A stretch of DNA of 64,000 nucleotides from Candidatus Thioglobus autotrophicus (GTDB lineage Bacteria > Pseudomonadota > Gammaproteobacteria > PS1 > Pseudothioglobaceae): positions 1,178,001 to 1,242,000 of the forward strand of contig NZ_CP010552.1 in NCBI RefSeq assembly GCF_001293165.1. The letters run 5' to 3'. The notes below the pieces were generated by a model. It was not told the DNA's origin. It was given only the letters and a program-made list of their open reading frames with translations, and did no database searches. Position 1 is the first letter of the stretch. Each line of letters begins with the position of its first letter. The position numbers and the translations under genes are program-made. Below are positions 1 through 9,016 of this stretch, in pieces.

Positions 1-1020
1 AATGTTATCTGGGTCGCAATTAGGGATTTCAGTGAGTGCTTTCCAGCCTAATACATCGTGACTTACTGTTTCTTTAATAATGTCAACCAAATCGGCAATG
101 ACCGCACTGGCAGTGGCTTCATCGCCTGCACCTGCGCCATAATAAAGTGTTGGGCCGACTGCATTACCTTTGACCAATACCGCGTTCATCACGCCATCAA
201 CATTAGCTAAGAGTTGGGTTTTAGGGATAAGCGTTGGGTGAACACGCATTTGTAGCTCGCCATTGACTTTTTTAGCAATACCTAAATGCTTGATTGAATA
301 ATTAAGTTCGGTGGCAAACGCAACGTCTTCGCCACTAATTTGGCTAATACCTTGTGTCGATACTTTATCCATTTGTAATTCACAGCCAAATGCAATAGAA
401 GCTAAGATCGCAAGTTTGTGAGCAGCATCAATGCCCTCTACATCAAAAGTTGGATCTGCTTCGGCGTAGCCTAAATCTTGAGCTTCTTTTAATACATCGG
501 CAAAGTCTCTGCCTTTATCACGCATTTCAGTAAGGATGAAATTGCCTGTACCGTTAATGATGCCAGCGACTAACTCAATTTTATTAGCACTTAAACCTTG
601 TTCTAAAGATTTTAGAATGGGAATACCACCAGCAACAGCCGCCTCAAACAACAAATGCACGTTTTTTTCTTTGGCCAAAGTTAATAGCTCATTACCGTGA
701 GTGGCAATTAAAGCCTTGTTGGCAGTAATAACATGCTTGTTGTTGTTGATTGCCGCTATGACTAATTCTTTGGCAATGGTTGTGCCACCAATAAGCTCTA
801 AAACAACGTCTATTGTTGGATTGTTAACTATTTCAAAAGCGTCTTCGGTGATATTGATATTGCCATCTGCGCAAATTCTAGGCTCAGAAATGCTTTTAAC
901 TGCGCCGTGGGTAACGTTGATCTGTTCACCAGTGCGCGCAAAGATTTCATTTTCATTTTTACTTAAAACGTTGACAACGCCACCGCCTACAGTACCCAGT
1001 CCTAAAATTCCAATATTCAC
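1..1020 (-). CDS. hom: Homoserine dehydrogenase, 3' end cut by window edge
   Basis: Reduces aspartate semialdehyde to homoserine, the branch point to threonine and methionine. Read on the minus strand from a GTG at 1020 with AAAGGA nine bases upstream. The protein opens with a dinucleotide-binding motif (GILGLGTVGGG) and continues with ITANKALIATHG, a GIINGTGNFIL segment and a substrate-binding region rich in DPTFDVEGIDAAHK. About 340 codons are visible; family members of this type have roughly 430, so the C-terminal part (probably an ACT domain) lies outside. No aspartokinase domain is fused at the N terminus, so it is the monofunctional form. An in-frame TTG at 1032 is a less likely start. 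Confidence 0.93.
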   Translation of the reverse strand, partial: MNIGILGLGTVGGGVVNVLSKNENEIFARTGEQINVTHGAVKSISEPRICADGNINITEDAFEIVNNPTIDVVLELIGGTTIAKELVIAAINNNKHVITANKALIATHGNELLTLAKEKNVHLLFEAAVAGGIPILKSLEQGLSANKIELVAGIINGTGNFILTEMRDKGRDFADVLKEAQDLGYAEADPTFDVEGIDAAHKLAILASIAFGCELQMDKVSTQGISQISGEDVAFATELNYSIKHLGIAKKVNGELQMRVHPTLIPKTQLLANVDGVMNAVLVKGNAVGPTLYYGAGAGDEATASAVIADLVDIIKETVSHDVLGWKALTEIPNCDPDNI

Positions 1021-1106
1021 GTTACTCAATCCTTTTTCAAAATGTTTGATAAGAGGGGAATTATACCAACTGGATATTGCTGTATAAAGGTATTAGAGTT
1101 GGGAAT

Positions 1107-1652
1107 TTATTTGGTTTTGTCTAGCGTAATGGCAGAGCACTTGAGTGGGCGTGAATAATGTGCAGGAATAGTGTGTTGATTGTTAAAAAGTACAGGTGCT
1201 AGTGCCTTTAACATATCTTCGTAAATTGGCTTTTTAAAGTCAATCACTTTTTCGATAGGATGCCAATAATCTACCCAAGCCCATTCGTCAAATTCAATAT
1301 CAGAATGTGTATCTAGCTTAATATTTTCTTCGCCTGAGGTTAGGCGTAGTAGAAACCAAACCTGCTTTTGTCCAACGCAAATAGGTTTTTGAGAGCGTCT
1401 AATGTGGCAGTCTGGCAGATCGTAACGTAGCCATTTTGGTGTTTTAGCAAGCACACTAACGTGATGAGACTCTAATCCAACCTCTTCGTTGAGTTCGCGA
1501 AAAAGCGCCTCTACATCGCTTTCACCTTGATCAATGCCACCTTGTGGCAGCTGCCAAGAATTTTGCTTATAGCGCTTGGCTAATAAAACTTGGTGTTTGT
1601 CATTGGTGATAACAATGCCAACATTGGCACGATATCCCTCACTGTCAATCAT
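1107..1652 (-). CDS. rppH: RNA pyrophosphohydrolase (Nudix)
   Basis: Removes pyrophosphate from the 5' end of triphosphorylated mRNA and so starts RNase E-dependent decay. The 181-residue protein has the complete Nudix box from about residue 39 (GGIDQGESDVEALFRELNEE) with the metal-binding RELNEE core. The N terminus MIDSEGYRANVGI is the characteristic RppH start, which fixes the initiation codon. It lies 24 bases after the Bax inhibitor-like gene and is probably cotranscribed with it. Length is normal for the family. Confidence 0.95.
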   Translation of the reverse strand: MIDSEGYRANVGIVITNDKHQVLLAKRYKQNSWQLPQGGIDQGESDVEALFRELNEEVGLESHHVSVLAKTPKWLRYDLPDCHIRRSQKPICVGQKQVWFLLRLTSGEENIKLDTHSDIEFDEWAWVDYWHPIEKVIDFKKPIYEDMLKALAPVLFNNQHTIPAHYSRPLKCSAITLDKTK

Positions 1653-1675
1653 GATTAGGTGGCGTTTTTTACGCT

Positions 1676-2341
1676 TTAATCGTCGTTAGAAAAGGCGCCT
1701 AGCAGATGTAATAAGCTGGTAAACATATTGTGGAGTGCCAGGTAAAGACCAACAGTTGCAGAAATGTAATTTGTTTCGCCACCATTGATAATGGCAGACA
1801 TTTGACTAAGCATGAAAGCACCCATAATCATCACCACGGCAAATGAAATAAGAAGGCTAAAAGCAGACGACTCAAGGAAGAAGAAGTTCAATAAAGACAA
1901 AATAATAATACCCACCATAGCGAAAAAGATCATGCCATTTAAAAAGCTAAAATCTTTCGTGGTATTTTGAGCGTAAAAACTAATGGCAAAAAACGCAACA
2001 CCCGTTCCTGTTAAGGCCTGAATAACCAAATCAGCACCATTTGGCATGGCTAGATAATGCGTGAGCATTGGACCAATTGAATAGCCAAGTAGGCCCGCTA
2101 CAGCAAAGGCTGTTAAGATGCCTTTGTTGCTATTTTGGGTTTTTGGTAATACAAACCAGATTACCGCGATTGCAGCAAGAGAGCTAACTATAGCTGAGCC
2201 AAATCCAGCGCCTGAGGCGACTGAAAACCAAGAGGCTAGACCACCAAAGACCAGCGTATAAGAAAGTAATCTCATTGTATCTGACAAGACTTTATTTTTA
2301 ACTTTAATATTGCTAACGGCAGTCGTTGAAAATGTACTCAT
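1676..2341 (-). CDS. Bax inhibitor-1/YccA family membrane protein
   Basis: A 221-residue integral inner-membrane protein with about seven hydrophobic segments after a short polar N terminus. The spacing of helices and the C-terminal LYLALHNMFTSLLHLLG match the BI-1/YccA family, in which YccA is an inhibitor and slow substrate of the FtsH protease. The specific role here is inferred from the family only. It is upstream of rppH on the same strand and divergent from murD, with about 60 bases between the two start codons. Confidence 0.85.
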   Translation of the reverse strand: MSTFSTTAVSNIKVKNKVLSDTMRLLSYTLVFGGLASWFSVASGAGFGSAIVSSLAAIAVIWFVLPKTQNSNKGILTAFAVAGLLGYSIGPMLTHYLAMPNGADLVIQALTGTGVAFFAISFYAQNTTKDFSFLNGMIFFAMVGIIILSLLNFFFLESSAFSLLISFAVVMIMGAFMLSQMSAIINGGETNYISATVGLYLALHNMFTSLLHLLGAFSNDD

Positions 2342-2404
2342 AATTTATCCTTCGGATTAAGTGTGTAAAATAATCTTATTTTATACTGAAAATAAAGTAA
2401 TAGC

Positions 2405-3703
2405 ATGAAACTAGTTTTAGGCTTAGGAGTGACCGGTTTTTCCATTGCACGCTTTTTACAGCAACAAGAAATTGCATTTAAAGTGGCCGACTCTCGACAA
2501 GCGCCACCCTTATTAGCTGAGTTTTTATTAGAATTTCCAGTAGTGGAGCTTTCTTTAGGTGATTGGGATGATTCTGTACTTGAAGGCGTTGATGAAATTT
2601 TTATCTCCCCAGGTATTGCCAAACGCGAAGCGATTGTTGTATGGGCATTGGACAGAGGTATCGAGGTTGTTAGTGATATTGAATTATTTTCTAGGTATGC
2701 CCAAGCACCTGTTATTGGCATTACTGGCTCGAATGGTAAGTCAACAGTCACTCAGCTACTCGGAGAGATGATTCAGGCTAGTGGTCAAAAAGTAGCAGTG
2801 GGTGGTAATATCGGTACACCAGCCTTAGAGTGTCTGGATGAGACGGTTGAATTTTATGTGTTAGAGTTATCAAGCTATCAGCTGGATTACAGCAAAAATC
2901 TGAATTTATTAACGGGTGTGGTGCTTAACATAACCCCTGATCATTTGGATCGATATGACAGTTTTGAACAGTATATAAACTCGAAGCTAAGCTTGTATCA
3001 ATATTGTCAGCAATCGGTTGTTAATATTGATGAGCCACTTGTTCCTAAGCAAGATTCAGCTGTTTATTTTGGTATTAGTATTCCAAAACAAGAGCAAGAT
3101 TTCGGCACCGTTACTTGCCATGGTAGTTGTTATTTTTTAAAGGGTGACGATGTGCTAATGGGTGTGGATGAAATGCAGCTAATTGGTGAGCATAATGTGG
3201 CCAATATTTTAGCCGCATTAGCACTGGGCGATCAAATTGGCTTAGATATGACTTTAATGACTGATTGTGTTAAGGTTTTTAAAGGGCTTGAGCATCGATT
3301 AGAATGGGTGACAGATCAGCAGGGTATTGCATTTTATAACGATTCAAAAGCAACCAATGCTTTGGCTAGCATGACAGCGCTTAGAGCTCTGATTGATAAA
3401 CATGAAAATATTGTTTTAATTGCAGGCGGTATGGCTAAAGATGAAGATTATTCTGAGTTTTTTAAGCTGGTTGATCAAAATGTATTTGGTGTGGTCTTAA
3501 TTGGTCGAAGTGCGATGTATTTTGAGCGCGGTATTCACACAGCAAAAACGCTTCATGCTCAAAATATGCATGAAGCAGTTGCTTTGGCTAGAGGTATGAT
3601 TAACAAGGGTGTGGTACTGTTATCCCCAGCCTGTGCAAGTTTTGATATGTTTGATAATTTTGAGCAACGAGGTCGTGAATTTAAACGCGCTATTGCTGAA
3701 TAA
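2405..3703 (+). CDS. murD: UDP-N-acetylmuramoyl-L-alanine:D-glutamate ligase
   Basis: Adds D-glutamate to the peptidoglycan precursor UDP-MurNAc-L-Ala in the cytoplasm, using ATP. The 432-residue protein has an N-terminal Rossmann domain (LGLGVTGFS), a P-loop GITGSNGKST at about residues 105-114, the central ELSSYQLD and NITPDHLDRY motifs, and the C-terminal YNDSKATN and LLSPACASFD blocks typical of MurD. It stands alone, away from murC-murB-ddl at 9-12 kb, so the usual division/cell-wall cluster is broken up. The 3' end overlaps the convergent miaA by 14 bases. Confidence 0.96.
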   Translation: MKLVLGLGVTGFSIARFLQQQEIAFKVADSRQAPPLLAEFLLEFPVVELSLGDWDDSVLEGVDEIFISPGIAKREAIVVWALDRGIEVVSDIELFSRYAQAPVIGITGSNGKSTVTQLLGEMIQASGQKVAVGGNIGTPALECLDETVEFYVLELSSYQLDYSKNLNLLTGVVLNITPDHLDRYDSFEQYINSKLSLYQYCQQSVVNIDEPLVPKQDSAVYFGISIPKQEQDFGTVTCHGSCYFLKGDDVLMGVDEMQLIGEHNVANILAALALGDQIGLDMTLMTDCVKVFKGLEHRLEWVTDQQGIAFYNDSKATNALASMTALRALIDKHENIVLIAGGMAKDEDYSEFFKLVDQNVFGVVLIGRSAMYFERGIHTAKTLHAQNMHEAVALARGMINKGVVLLSPACASFDMFDNFEQRGREFKRAIAE

Positions 3704-4607
3704 AGTTAACAGATTTTTCAAGATCTGCAGCTTTCAGCGTTAAGCCTTCAGTCTCATTTTTTAGCCAAGTACTTTGACGCTTACACAACTGGCGTGTAGC
3801 AATAATCGATCTTTCAATCATTTCTGCTTCATCAATTTCCTTATTTAAAAATTGCCAAGCTTGTCGATAGCCAACGCAACGAATTGAAGGCAGGTCTTGA
3901 TGTAGTTCTGGTTTGGCTTTTAAAGTTTTTACTTCTTCTATGAAGCCTTGCTCCATCATTAAATGAAACCGAGTTTGAATACGCTGGTGCAATTCAGAGC
4001 GATCAGGCATTAGGATGATTTTTTTAATCGTGTAATTTAGCCCACCTTGTTTTTTCCCCTGAAGTTTTGTGAGGGTCTGGCCACTAATATCAAAAACCTC
4101 CAGAGCACGGGTAATACGTTGTGCATCGTGAGCATGAATTCTTTCAGCGGCTATAGGGTCGATTTTTTGCAAATCTTGGTGTAATGCTGCCACGCCTTTT
4201 GTTTTGAGTAGCTGGTTATATTTTTCTCGTGATTCTGGTGTGGATTCAGGTAGATCAGATAAGCCGTGCTCTAAAGCATTGAAATAAAATGAAGTGCCGC
4301 CGACCAAAATAGGAAGCTCACCGTTATTAAAAGCCAGCTCAATTTGCGCCTTAGCATCGGTAATAAAATCTTGAGCCGAATAAGCATCGCTAGGTTTGCA
4401 GATGTTAATCAAGTAATGAGGGTGGGCGCTAAGGGTTGCTGCATCAGGTTTAGCGGTACCAATGTCCATGCCTTGATAAATTAATGCAGAATCGACACTA
4501 ATCAGTCTGGATTTGATTTTTTGGCTAATTTTAATGGCCAGATCTGTCTTGCCTGAGGCGGTAGGGCCCATTAAAAAAAGCACAGTGTTAGTTGGTGGAT
4601 TGAGCAC
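3690..4607 (-). CDS. miaA: tRNA dimethylallyltransferase
   Basis: Transfers a dimethylallyl group to N6 of adenosine 37 in tRNAs reading UNN codons. The 305-residue protein has the P-loop GPTASGKT at about residues 14-21, DSALIYQGMDIGTAKP near residue 40 and the GGTSFYF motif, all diagnostic of MiaA. MiaB, which thiomethylates the product, is encoded at 22357-23676. The gene overlaps the end of murD on the other strand. The usual hfq neighbour is absent here. Confidence 0.96.
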   Translation of the reverse strand: MLNPPTNTVLFLMGPTASGKTDLAIKISQKIKSRLISVDSALIYQGMDIGTAKPDAATLSAHPHYLINICKPSDAYSAQDFITDAKAQIELAFNNGELPILVGGTSFYFNALEHGLSDLPESTPESREKYNQLLKTKGVAALHQDLQKIDPIAAERIHAHDAQRITRALEVFDISGQTLTKLQGKKQGGLNYTIKKIILMPDRSELHQRIQTRFHLMMEQGFIEEVKTLKAKPELHQDLPSIRCVGYRQAWQFLNKEIDEAEMIERSIIATRQLCKRQSTWLKNETEGLTLKAADLEKSVNFIQQ

Positions 4608-4689
4608 AAAGATCCTTGTATTAGTAAGTATTTTTCATAACTAACCTAGATTATAATGTCAGCATTAAAAATATTGATAGAATAAAGTC

Positions 4690-5703
4690 ATGTTTACAGT
4701 AGAAAATCAAGTGAGCGGTAATCGCTTTGAAGTTGCACAAGACGAAACCATTCTCGATGGCGCTATTAGTCATGGCCTGGGGTTTCCTTACGGGTGTCAA
4801 AATGGCTTTTGTGGCAAGTGTAAAGCGACACTTATGGAAGGTGAAGTGGGTTATTTAGAAGGTATTCCGCCTGGAATTACGCCTGCAGAGGTTAGCGACA
4901 ATATGATTTTGCCATGTAAGTGTTATGCCAAAACAGATGTGTCAATTGTGGTTACAGAGCTTGAAAGTATTGCAGATATTGAAGTTAAAACACTGCCTTG
5001 TAAAGTGGCTAAGATAGAGCATTTAAACGAGGATGTGGCCAAAGTTGTTTTGAAAATTCCAGGTAATGAGGCGCTGCAATATTTAGCTGGTCAATATATA
5101 GATTTAATTCACCCTGATTTTGAGCCACGTGCTTTTTCTATTGCTAATGCGCCGCATAATACTGGCATTATTGAACTGCACGTGCGTCTGATCTCAGGGG
5201 GCAAATTTACCAATTTTGTGTTTAATGAAATGCAAGAAAAATCCTTGTTAAAAATCCAAGGCCCTAAAGGAAGTTTTTATTTAAGAGAAGATAGTGAAAA
5301 GCCTATGATCATGATTGCTGGTGGCACAGGGTTTGGCCCTGTAAAGGCTATGGTTGAGCATGCTATTGAATCTGGTAGTCGAAGAAAAATTGATATTTAT
5401 TGGGGAGCGAGAAGTGAGCAAGATTTATACATGTCACTACCTAATGAGTGGGCTGAGAAATTTGACTATATTAATTTTGTACCTGTATTGTCCATGCCAG
5501 ATGACAATTGGCAGGGTCGAGTAGGCTATGTTCATGATGCGGTTTTAACGGATTTTGAAACATTAACTAATTACGAAGTGTATGCTTGTGGACCGCCAGA
5601 GATGGTTAAATCTGCTGCTAATACCTTTGTTAAAAAAGGCATGTTCGAGAAAAATTTCTTTAATGATAGTTTTGATTTCGCCCATCAAGTGAGTAGTGTA
5701 TGA
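4690..5703 (+). CDS. 2Fe-2S ferredoxin/FAD/NAD(P)H oxidoreductase (AscD/Fre-like)
   Basis: A 337-residue three-domain electron-transfer protein. The N terminus is a plant-type [2Fe-2S] domain with Cys36, Cys41, Cys44 and a fourth cysteine at residue 76 (or 78). Next come an FAD-binding barrel with PRAFSIANAP and an NAD(P)H domain with GGTGFGPVKAMVE and YACGPPEMV. The domain order matches CDP-6-deoxy-hexulose reductase (AscD) and the reductase parts of ring oxygenases. In gammaproteobacteria such single-gene forms are often housekeeping reductases of unknown partner. The stop overlaps the bolA start by 4 bases (ATGA), so the two are translationally coupled. Confidence 0.85.
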   Translation: MFTVENQVSGNRFEVAQDETILDGAISHGLGFPYGCQNGFCGKCKATLMEGEVGYLEGIPPGITPAEVSDNMILPCKCYAKTDVSIVVTELESIADIEVKTLPCKVAKIEHLNEDVAKVVLKIPGNEALQYLAGQYIDLIHPDFEPRAFSIANAPHNTGIIELHVRLISGGKFTNFVFNEMQEKSLLKIQGPKGSFYLREDSEKPMIMIAGGTGFGPVKAMVEHAIESGSRRKIDIYWGARSEQDLYMSLPNEWAEKFDYINFVPVLSMPDDNWQGRVGYVHDAVLTDFETLTNYEVYACGPPEMVKSAANTFVKKGMFEKNFFNDSFDFAHQVSSV

Positions 5704-6008
5704 ATGATTTGCAACAGCATTTAACGCAGCAGCTCCAAGTGGCTCTAGCGCCAAGTTATTTAGAAGTGATTAATGAGTCTGCCAATCATTCTGGGCCAGC
5801 AACACAGTCACATTTTAAGTTGATTGTTGTGAGTGATTATTTTAAAGATTTGACATTAATTGCCAGACATCGCTTTATCAACCAACTATTTAAAGAAGAA
5901 TTGGATCATATTCATGCACTGGCGATGCATACTTACACACCCGATGAGTGGCAACTAAAAGGCAGCGCTCCCAGCTCTCCAAACTGTGCAGGTGGTAGTC
6001 AATCTTAA
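5700..6008 (+). CDS. bolA: BolA family protein
   Basis: A 102-residue BolA-type protein, a class that partners monothiol glutaredoxins in [2Fe-2S] cluster handling. The core SHFKLIVVSDYFKDLTLIAR with the RHRFI segment and LAMHTYTPDEW near the end are characteristic. The C-terminal tail GSAPSSPNCAGG carries a cysteine. Overlap with the upstream [2Fe-2S] reductase gene suggests a shared role in iron-sulfur or redox metabolism; that link is inference from position. Confidence 0.9.
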   Translation: MNDLQQHLTQQLQVALAPSYLEVINESANHSGPATQSHFKLIVVSDYFKDLTLIARHRFINQLFKEELDHIHALAMHTYTPDEWQLKGSAPSSPNCAGGSQS

Positions 6009-6010
6009 GA

Positions 6011-7555
6011 GTGATTAAACAATCTCTATTTGCTAGCTTTTTGTTTTTGGGTGCTTGCAGCTCTCAAACAAACAATGCAATAAGCCAGTTAAGCAAAACT
6101 GACGCACCACAAATGGCGAGTGTTAAATCGATTGCTGAAAAAGATCTTTGGCGTTATATTACCAATAGATCAACCTTAAAAGCGCCGAGTCAAAAACAAT
6201 TGTATTGGCATATCGATTGGTTTAAAAAACATCCTGATTATTTAACGCGTATTACCAAGCGCGCCAATCCTTATTTGCATTTAGTTGTGCAAGAGGTTGA
6301 AAAAGCAGGATTGCCACTTGAAATTGCCCTACTACCTATTGTGGAATCTGCGTATTATCCATTTTCATATTCCCACGGTACAGCGTCTGGACTCTGGCAG
6401 TTTATTCCATCGACAGGCAGGCTTTATGGTTTAAGGGATAACTGGTGGTATGACGCGAGACGTGATGTGCTAGCCTCTACCAAGGCAGCAGTAAAATATT
6501 TGAAAAATTTAAATAAGCTGTTTAAAGGTGACTGGTTGCTAGCTATTGCGGCTTATAACTCTGGCCCAGGGCGTGTGCAAAGGGCCATCCGAGATAACAA
6601 AAAACAAGGTAAGCCAACTGACTTCTGGCATTTGAAATTGCCGAGTGAAACCAAAGGTTATGTGCCTAGACTGTTAGCGGTGACCGAGCTAATCAAGCAT
6701 CCTGAAAAATATGCACAGACTATTACACCTGTTGAGAATAAAGCTATTTTGCGCTCCATTCGACTAAAAACTCAATTTGACTTGGCTTTAATTGCCGAAT
6801 GGTCTGCTGTAGAGTTGGAGGATTTGTACACTTTAAATCCTGGTTTAAAGCGTTGGGCAACGCCTAACAAAGGTTCTTATACTTTGTTGCTGCCTAATAA
6901 GAACATGGACTTGTTTAAGAAGGCTATGCTTGGCAACCCAGATATGGCTCGACTAAAATGGATACGTCACCTAGTTAAGCAGGGGGATAGCTTGAGTATG
7001 ATTGCACAGCAATATGCAACTACCACCAGTCAAATTATCAGTGTCAATCAGTTAGAAGATCACTTGATTAAAGCGGGTGATTATTTAATTGTACCTATTG
7101 CTAAAAAAGGTGCTAAAGCCTATTCATCATCAGAATCTGAGCGAGAAAAATCTCGTTTAAATGCGAATAAAGCGGGACGCAAAGTTATTCACCTTGTTAA
7201 AGCGGGAGATAGTTTATGGTCAATTTCTAGGCAATATCAAGTTAGTATTAATCAACTTATTAAATGGAACCATATTAAGCGCTCAGAGCCTTTAAAATTA
7301 GGCAAAAAATTAGTGCTTTGGCAAGCTAACGTTGCATCAAATAAAGATTTATCGTCGGTTACTTCACTGGGTATTGATATTGATAGAAAAGTGGTTTACC
7401 GGGTAAAAAGTGGCGATAATTTATCAGTTATTGCGCTTAAGTTTGGAGTGAGTGTTAAACAGATTAAACACTGGAATCAGCTTAGTAATAAACCCCTGCA
7501 GCCAGGCCAAAGACTAACTATTATGGTTAATGTTATTAATTCAAAAATGAAATAA
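6011..7555 (+). CDS. mltD: Membrane-bound lytic murein transglycosylase D, LysM repeats
   Basis: Cleaves the MurNAc-GlcNAc bond in peptidoglycan with formation of 1,6-anhydro ends. The 514-residue protein has a lipoprotein signal (LFLGAC, Cys16), a family 1D SLT domain with the catalytic glutamate in PIVESAY (about residue 112) and SGLWQFIPSTGRLYGL, and three C-terminal LysM repeats starting near residues 317, 392 and 461. The start is a GTG two bases after bolA. Three LysM modules indicate strong peptidoglycan binding. Confidence 0.95.
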   Translation: MIKQSLFASFLFLGACSSQTNNAISQLSKTDAPQMASVKSIAEKDLWRYITNRSTLKAPSQKQLYWHIDWFKKHPDYLTRITKRANPYLHLVVQEVEKAGLPLEIALLPIVESAYYPFSYSHGTASGLWQFIPSTGRLYGLRDNWWYDARRDVLASTKAAVKYLKNLNKLFKGDWLLAIAAYNSGPGRVQRAIRDNKKQGKPTDFWHLKLPSETKGYVPRLLAVTELIKHPEKYAQTITPVENKAILRSIRLKTQFDLALIAEWSAVELEDLYTLNPGLKRWATPNKGSYTLLLPNKNMDLFKKAMLGNPDMARLKWIRHLVKQGDSLSMIAQQYATTTSQIISVNQLEDHLIKAGDYLIVPIAKKGAKAYSSSESEREKSRLNANKAGRKVIHLVKAGDSLWSISRQYQVSINQLIKWNHIKRSEPLKLGKKLVLWQANVASNKDLSSVTSLGIDIDRKVVYRVKSGDNLSVIALKFGVSVKQIKHWNQLSNKPLQPGQRLTIMVNVINSKMK

Positions 7556-7560
7556 ATATT

Positions 7561-8253
7561 ATGAATATACTTCCTATCAATAAAATTATCTTAGCCAGTT
7601 TTGCCTTTGCGCTTACGCATTGGAAAAAGATTGCTGAAATCTCGATTCTTCCAGTGGCTATTTCACTGCCATTATTAATGATATTGCCGCAAATGCTTGA
7701 GTTGATGGAAATGGTCTTTCAAGGCGGGGATCTGAGCGAGGTGATATTGCCAGACAATACCCCTATATATTTGCTGTTTTTTTTATATGGCTACATCATG
7801 TTGTCAGTTAATATGTATCGTTTGGTTGTATTGGGTGAGCAGAGCGTTGTGGCTTTATCGCCAATTTTTAATATTCGTCAAATTTTTAGATTTATTGGTT
7901 TAACGCTTTTTATTGGGTTTGTGACTACGGTGCCTGTTATGCTGACAGGTATTGGCTTTTTACAACTAATTATTTATTTTTTAATTATGCCAATTACCCT
8001 TAATTTTATTAATATTGCCACTAACCAGCCTTCAAAATATAAATGGCAATTAAGTTTTGCTTCTCAGACTAATTTGTTTTTATTGCAAGCTATTATTCCT
8101 GCTTTAATTGGTATGATTTTCACAGCATTGTTTAATGCTGTAGGTTTGCCAGAGGCTTTTGGGTGGGGAGTTAAGATAATTCTCTTTTACTGGGGCTTGG
8201 TTAATTTGGCATTATGTTATCAATTAATTCAAAAGGCTAATACTTCAGCGTAA
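7561..8253 (+). CDS. Uncharacterised multi-pass membrane protein
   Basis: A 230-residue hydrophobic protein with about five or six membrane segments; I do not recognise a family or catalytic motif. It begins five bases after mltD on the same strand and is likely cotranscribed with it. Its 3' end overlaps the convergent ftsQ by 17 bases. A role in the envelope is plausible from location only. Confidence 0.75.
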   Translation: MNILPINKIILASFAFALTHWKKIAEISILPVAISLPLLMILPQMLELMEMVFQGGDLSEVILPDNTPIYLLFFLYGYIMLSVNMYRLVVLGEQSVVALSPIFNIRQIFRFIGLTLFIGFVTTVPVMLTGIGFLQLIIYFLIMPITLNFINIATNQPSKYKWQLSFASQTNLFLLQAIIPALIGMIFTALFNAVGLPEAFGWGVKIILFYWGLVNLALCYQLIQKANTSA

Positions 8254-9016
8254 AGCCTTTTGGATAGCGCATATCATAAGTCATCTTATGTAGTTTTTTG
8301 AGGGATATTTTCTGTCTCAATTTTTGATAAATTTTAATAAAGTTTTTTAGTCGTTGTTGCTGATTGTTGTAGCCAAGGATAACCGTCATGTTTGGCTTAA
8401 TGGTTAAACGATCAATATTACTTCTTGCTAAAGAAAGAATTTTCATCTCTGCCAAGATGGTTTGATAGGTACGATAATCTTTAAAAAGTGCAGTACTTTG
8501 CTCTGGGCTGTGATTAGATTTAAGTAGTGCTAGAGGCTCGCTTTCTTGAGAATTAGACTGATAGGATAAGTTTTTAGGCGTAATTAACACACCTTCGGTG
8601 GTGATATAGCCTTGGCATTTTTTTGATTCAGTGGTTTGATTGCAAGCAATATTCTGCCAATGAGTAGCAATCTGGTGTGTGGTTATATTGATCCCAATAG
8701 CATCCCAAAACAAGCGTTTTACTTGGGCGTATTGCACCCAAGGGTGCCGCTCTAATACGTATTTAATTTCATGTAAATCGAGTTGGTAAGCCTCATTGAT
8801 TAATGACTTTATTTGTTGTTCGAGTGCTTCTATATTAACGAGATCGCTGCGATCTATTGTCCAATTGATATCCACTTTTAGTAATTCACGCGGATTGTAA
8901 TGGGTGGCACTCCAGCCGATGATTGCCATGATTAGAATCAAGATGGCTGGTTTAAGCCACAATCTTAAATATTGAGAAAAAGACCGTCTATGCCGGTTTT
9001 TACTTTTAAGCTTCAT
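8237..9016 (-). CDS. ftsQ: Cell division protein FtsQ
   Basis: Inner-membrane divisome protein that links FtsK/FtsA to FtsB-FtsL. From the ATG at 9016 it has a basic cytoplasmic tail (KLKSKNRHRR), one membrane helix (LILIMAIIGWSA), then a POTRA domain with the typical RHPWVQYAQVKRLFWDAI segment. A TTG at 9043 would add nine residues. It follows ddl with a short overlap, the normal dcw order, but ftsA and ftsZ do not follow: a convergent unrelated gene does. Confidence 0.9.
   Translation of the reverse strand: MKLKSKNRHRRSFSQYLRLWLKPAILILIMAIIGWSATHYNPRELLKVDINWTIDRSDLVNIEALEQQIKSLINEAYQLDLHEIKYVLERHPWVQYAQVKRLFWDAIGINITTHQIATHWQNIACNQTTESKKCQGYITTEGVLITPKNLSYQSNSQESEPLALLKSNHSPEQSTALFKDYRTYQTILAEMKILSLARSNIDRLTIKPNMTVILGYNNQQQRLKNFIKIYQKLRQKISLKKLHKMTYDMRYPKGFTLKY

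Noticed and set aside
701-1087. Plus-strand ORF of 128 codons
   Set aside because: It lies antisense to hom, whose protein has clear family motifs; the plus-strand product is hydrophobic junk without a ribosome site.
2338-2751. Minus-strand ORF of 137 codons
   Set aside because: Shadow of murD, whose P-loop and family motifs are on the plus strand.
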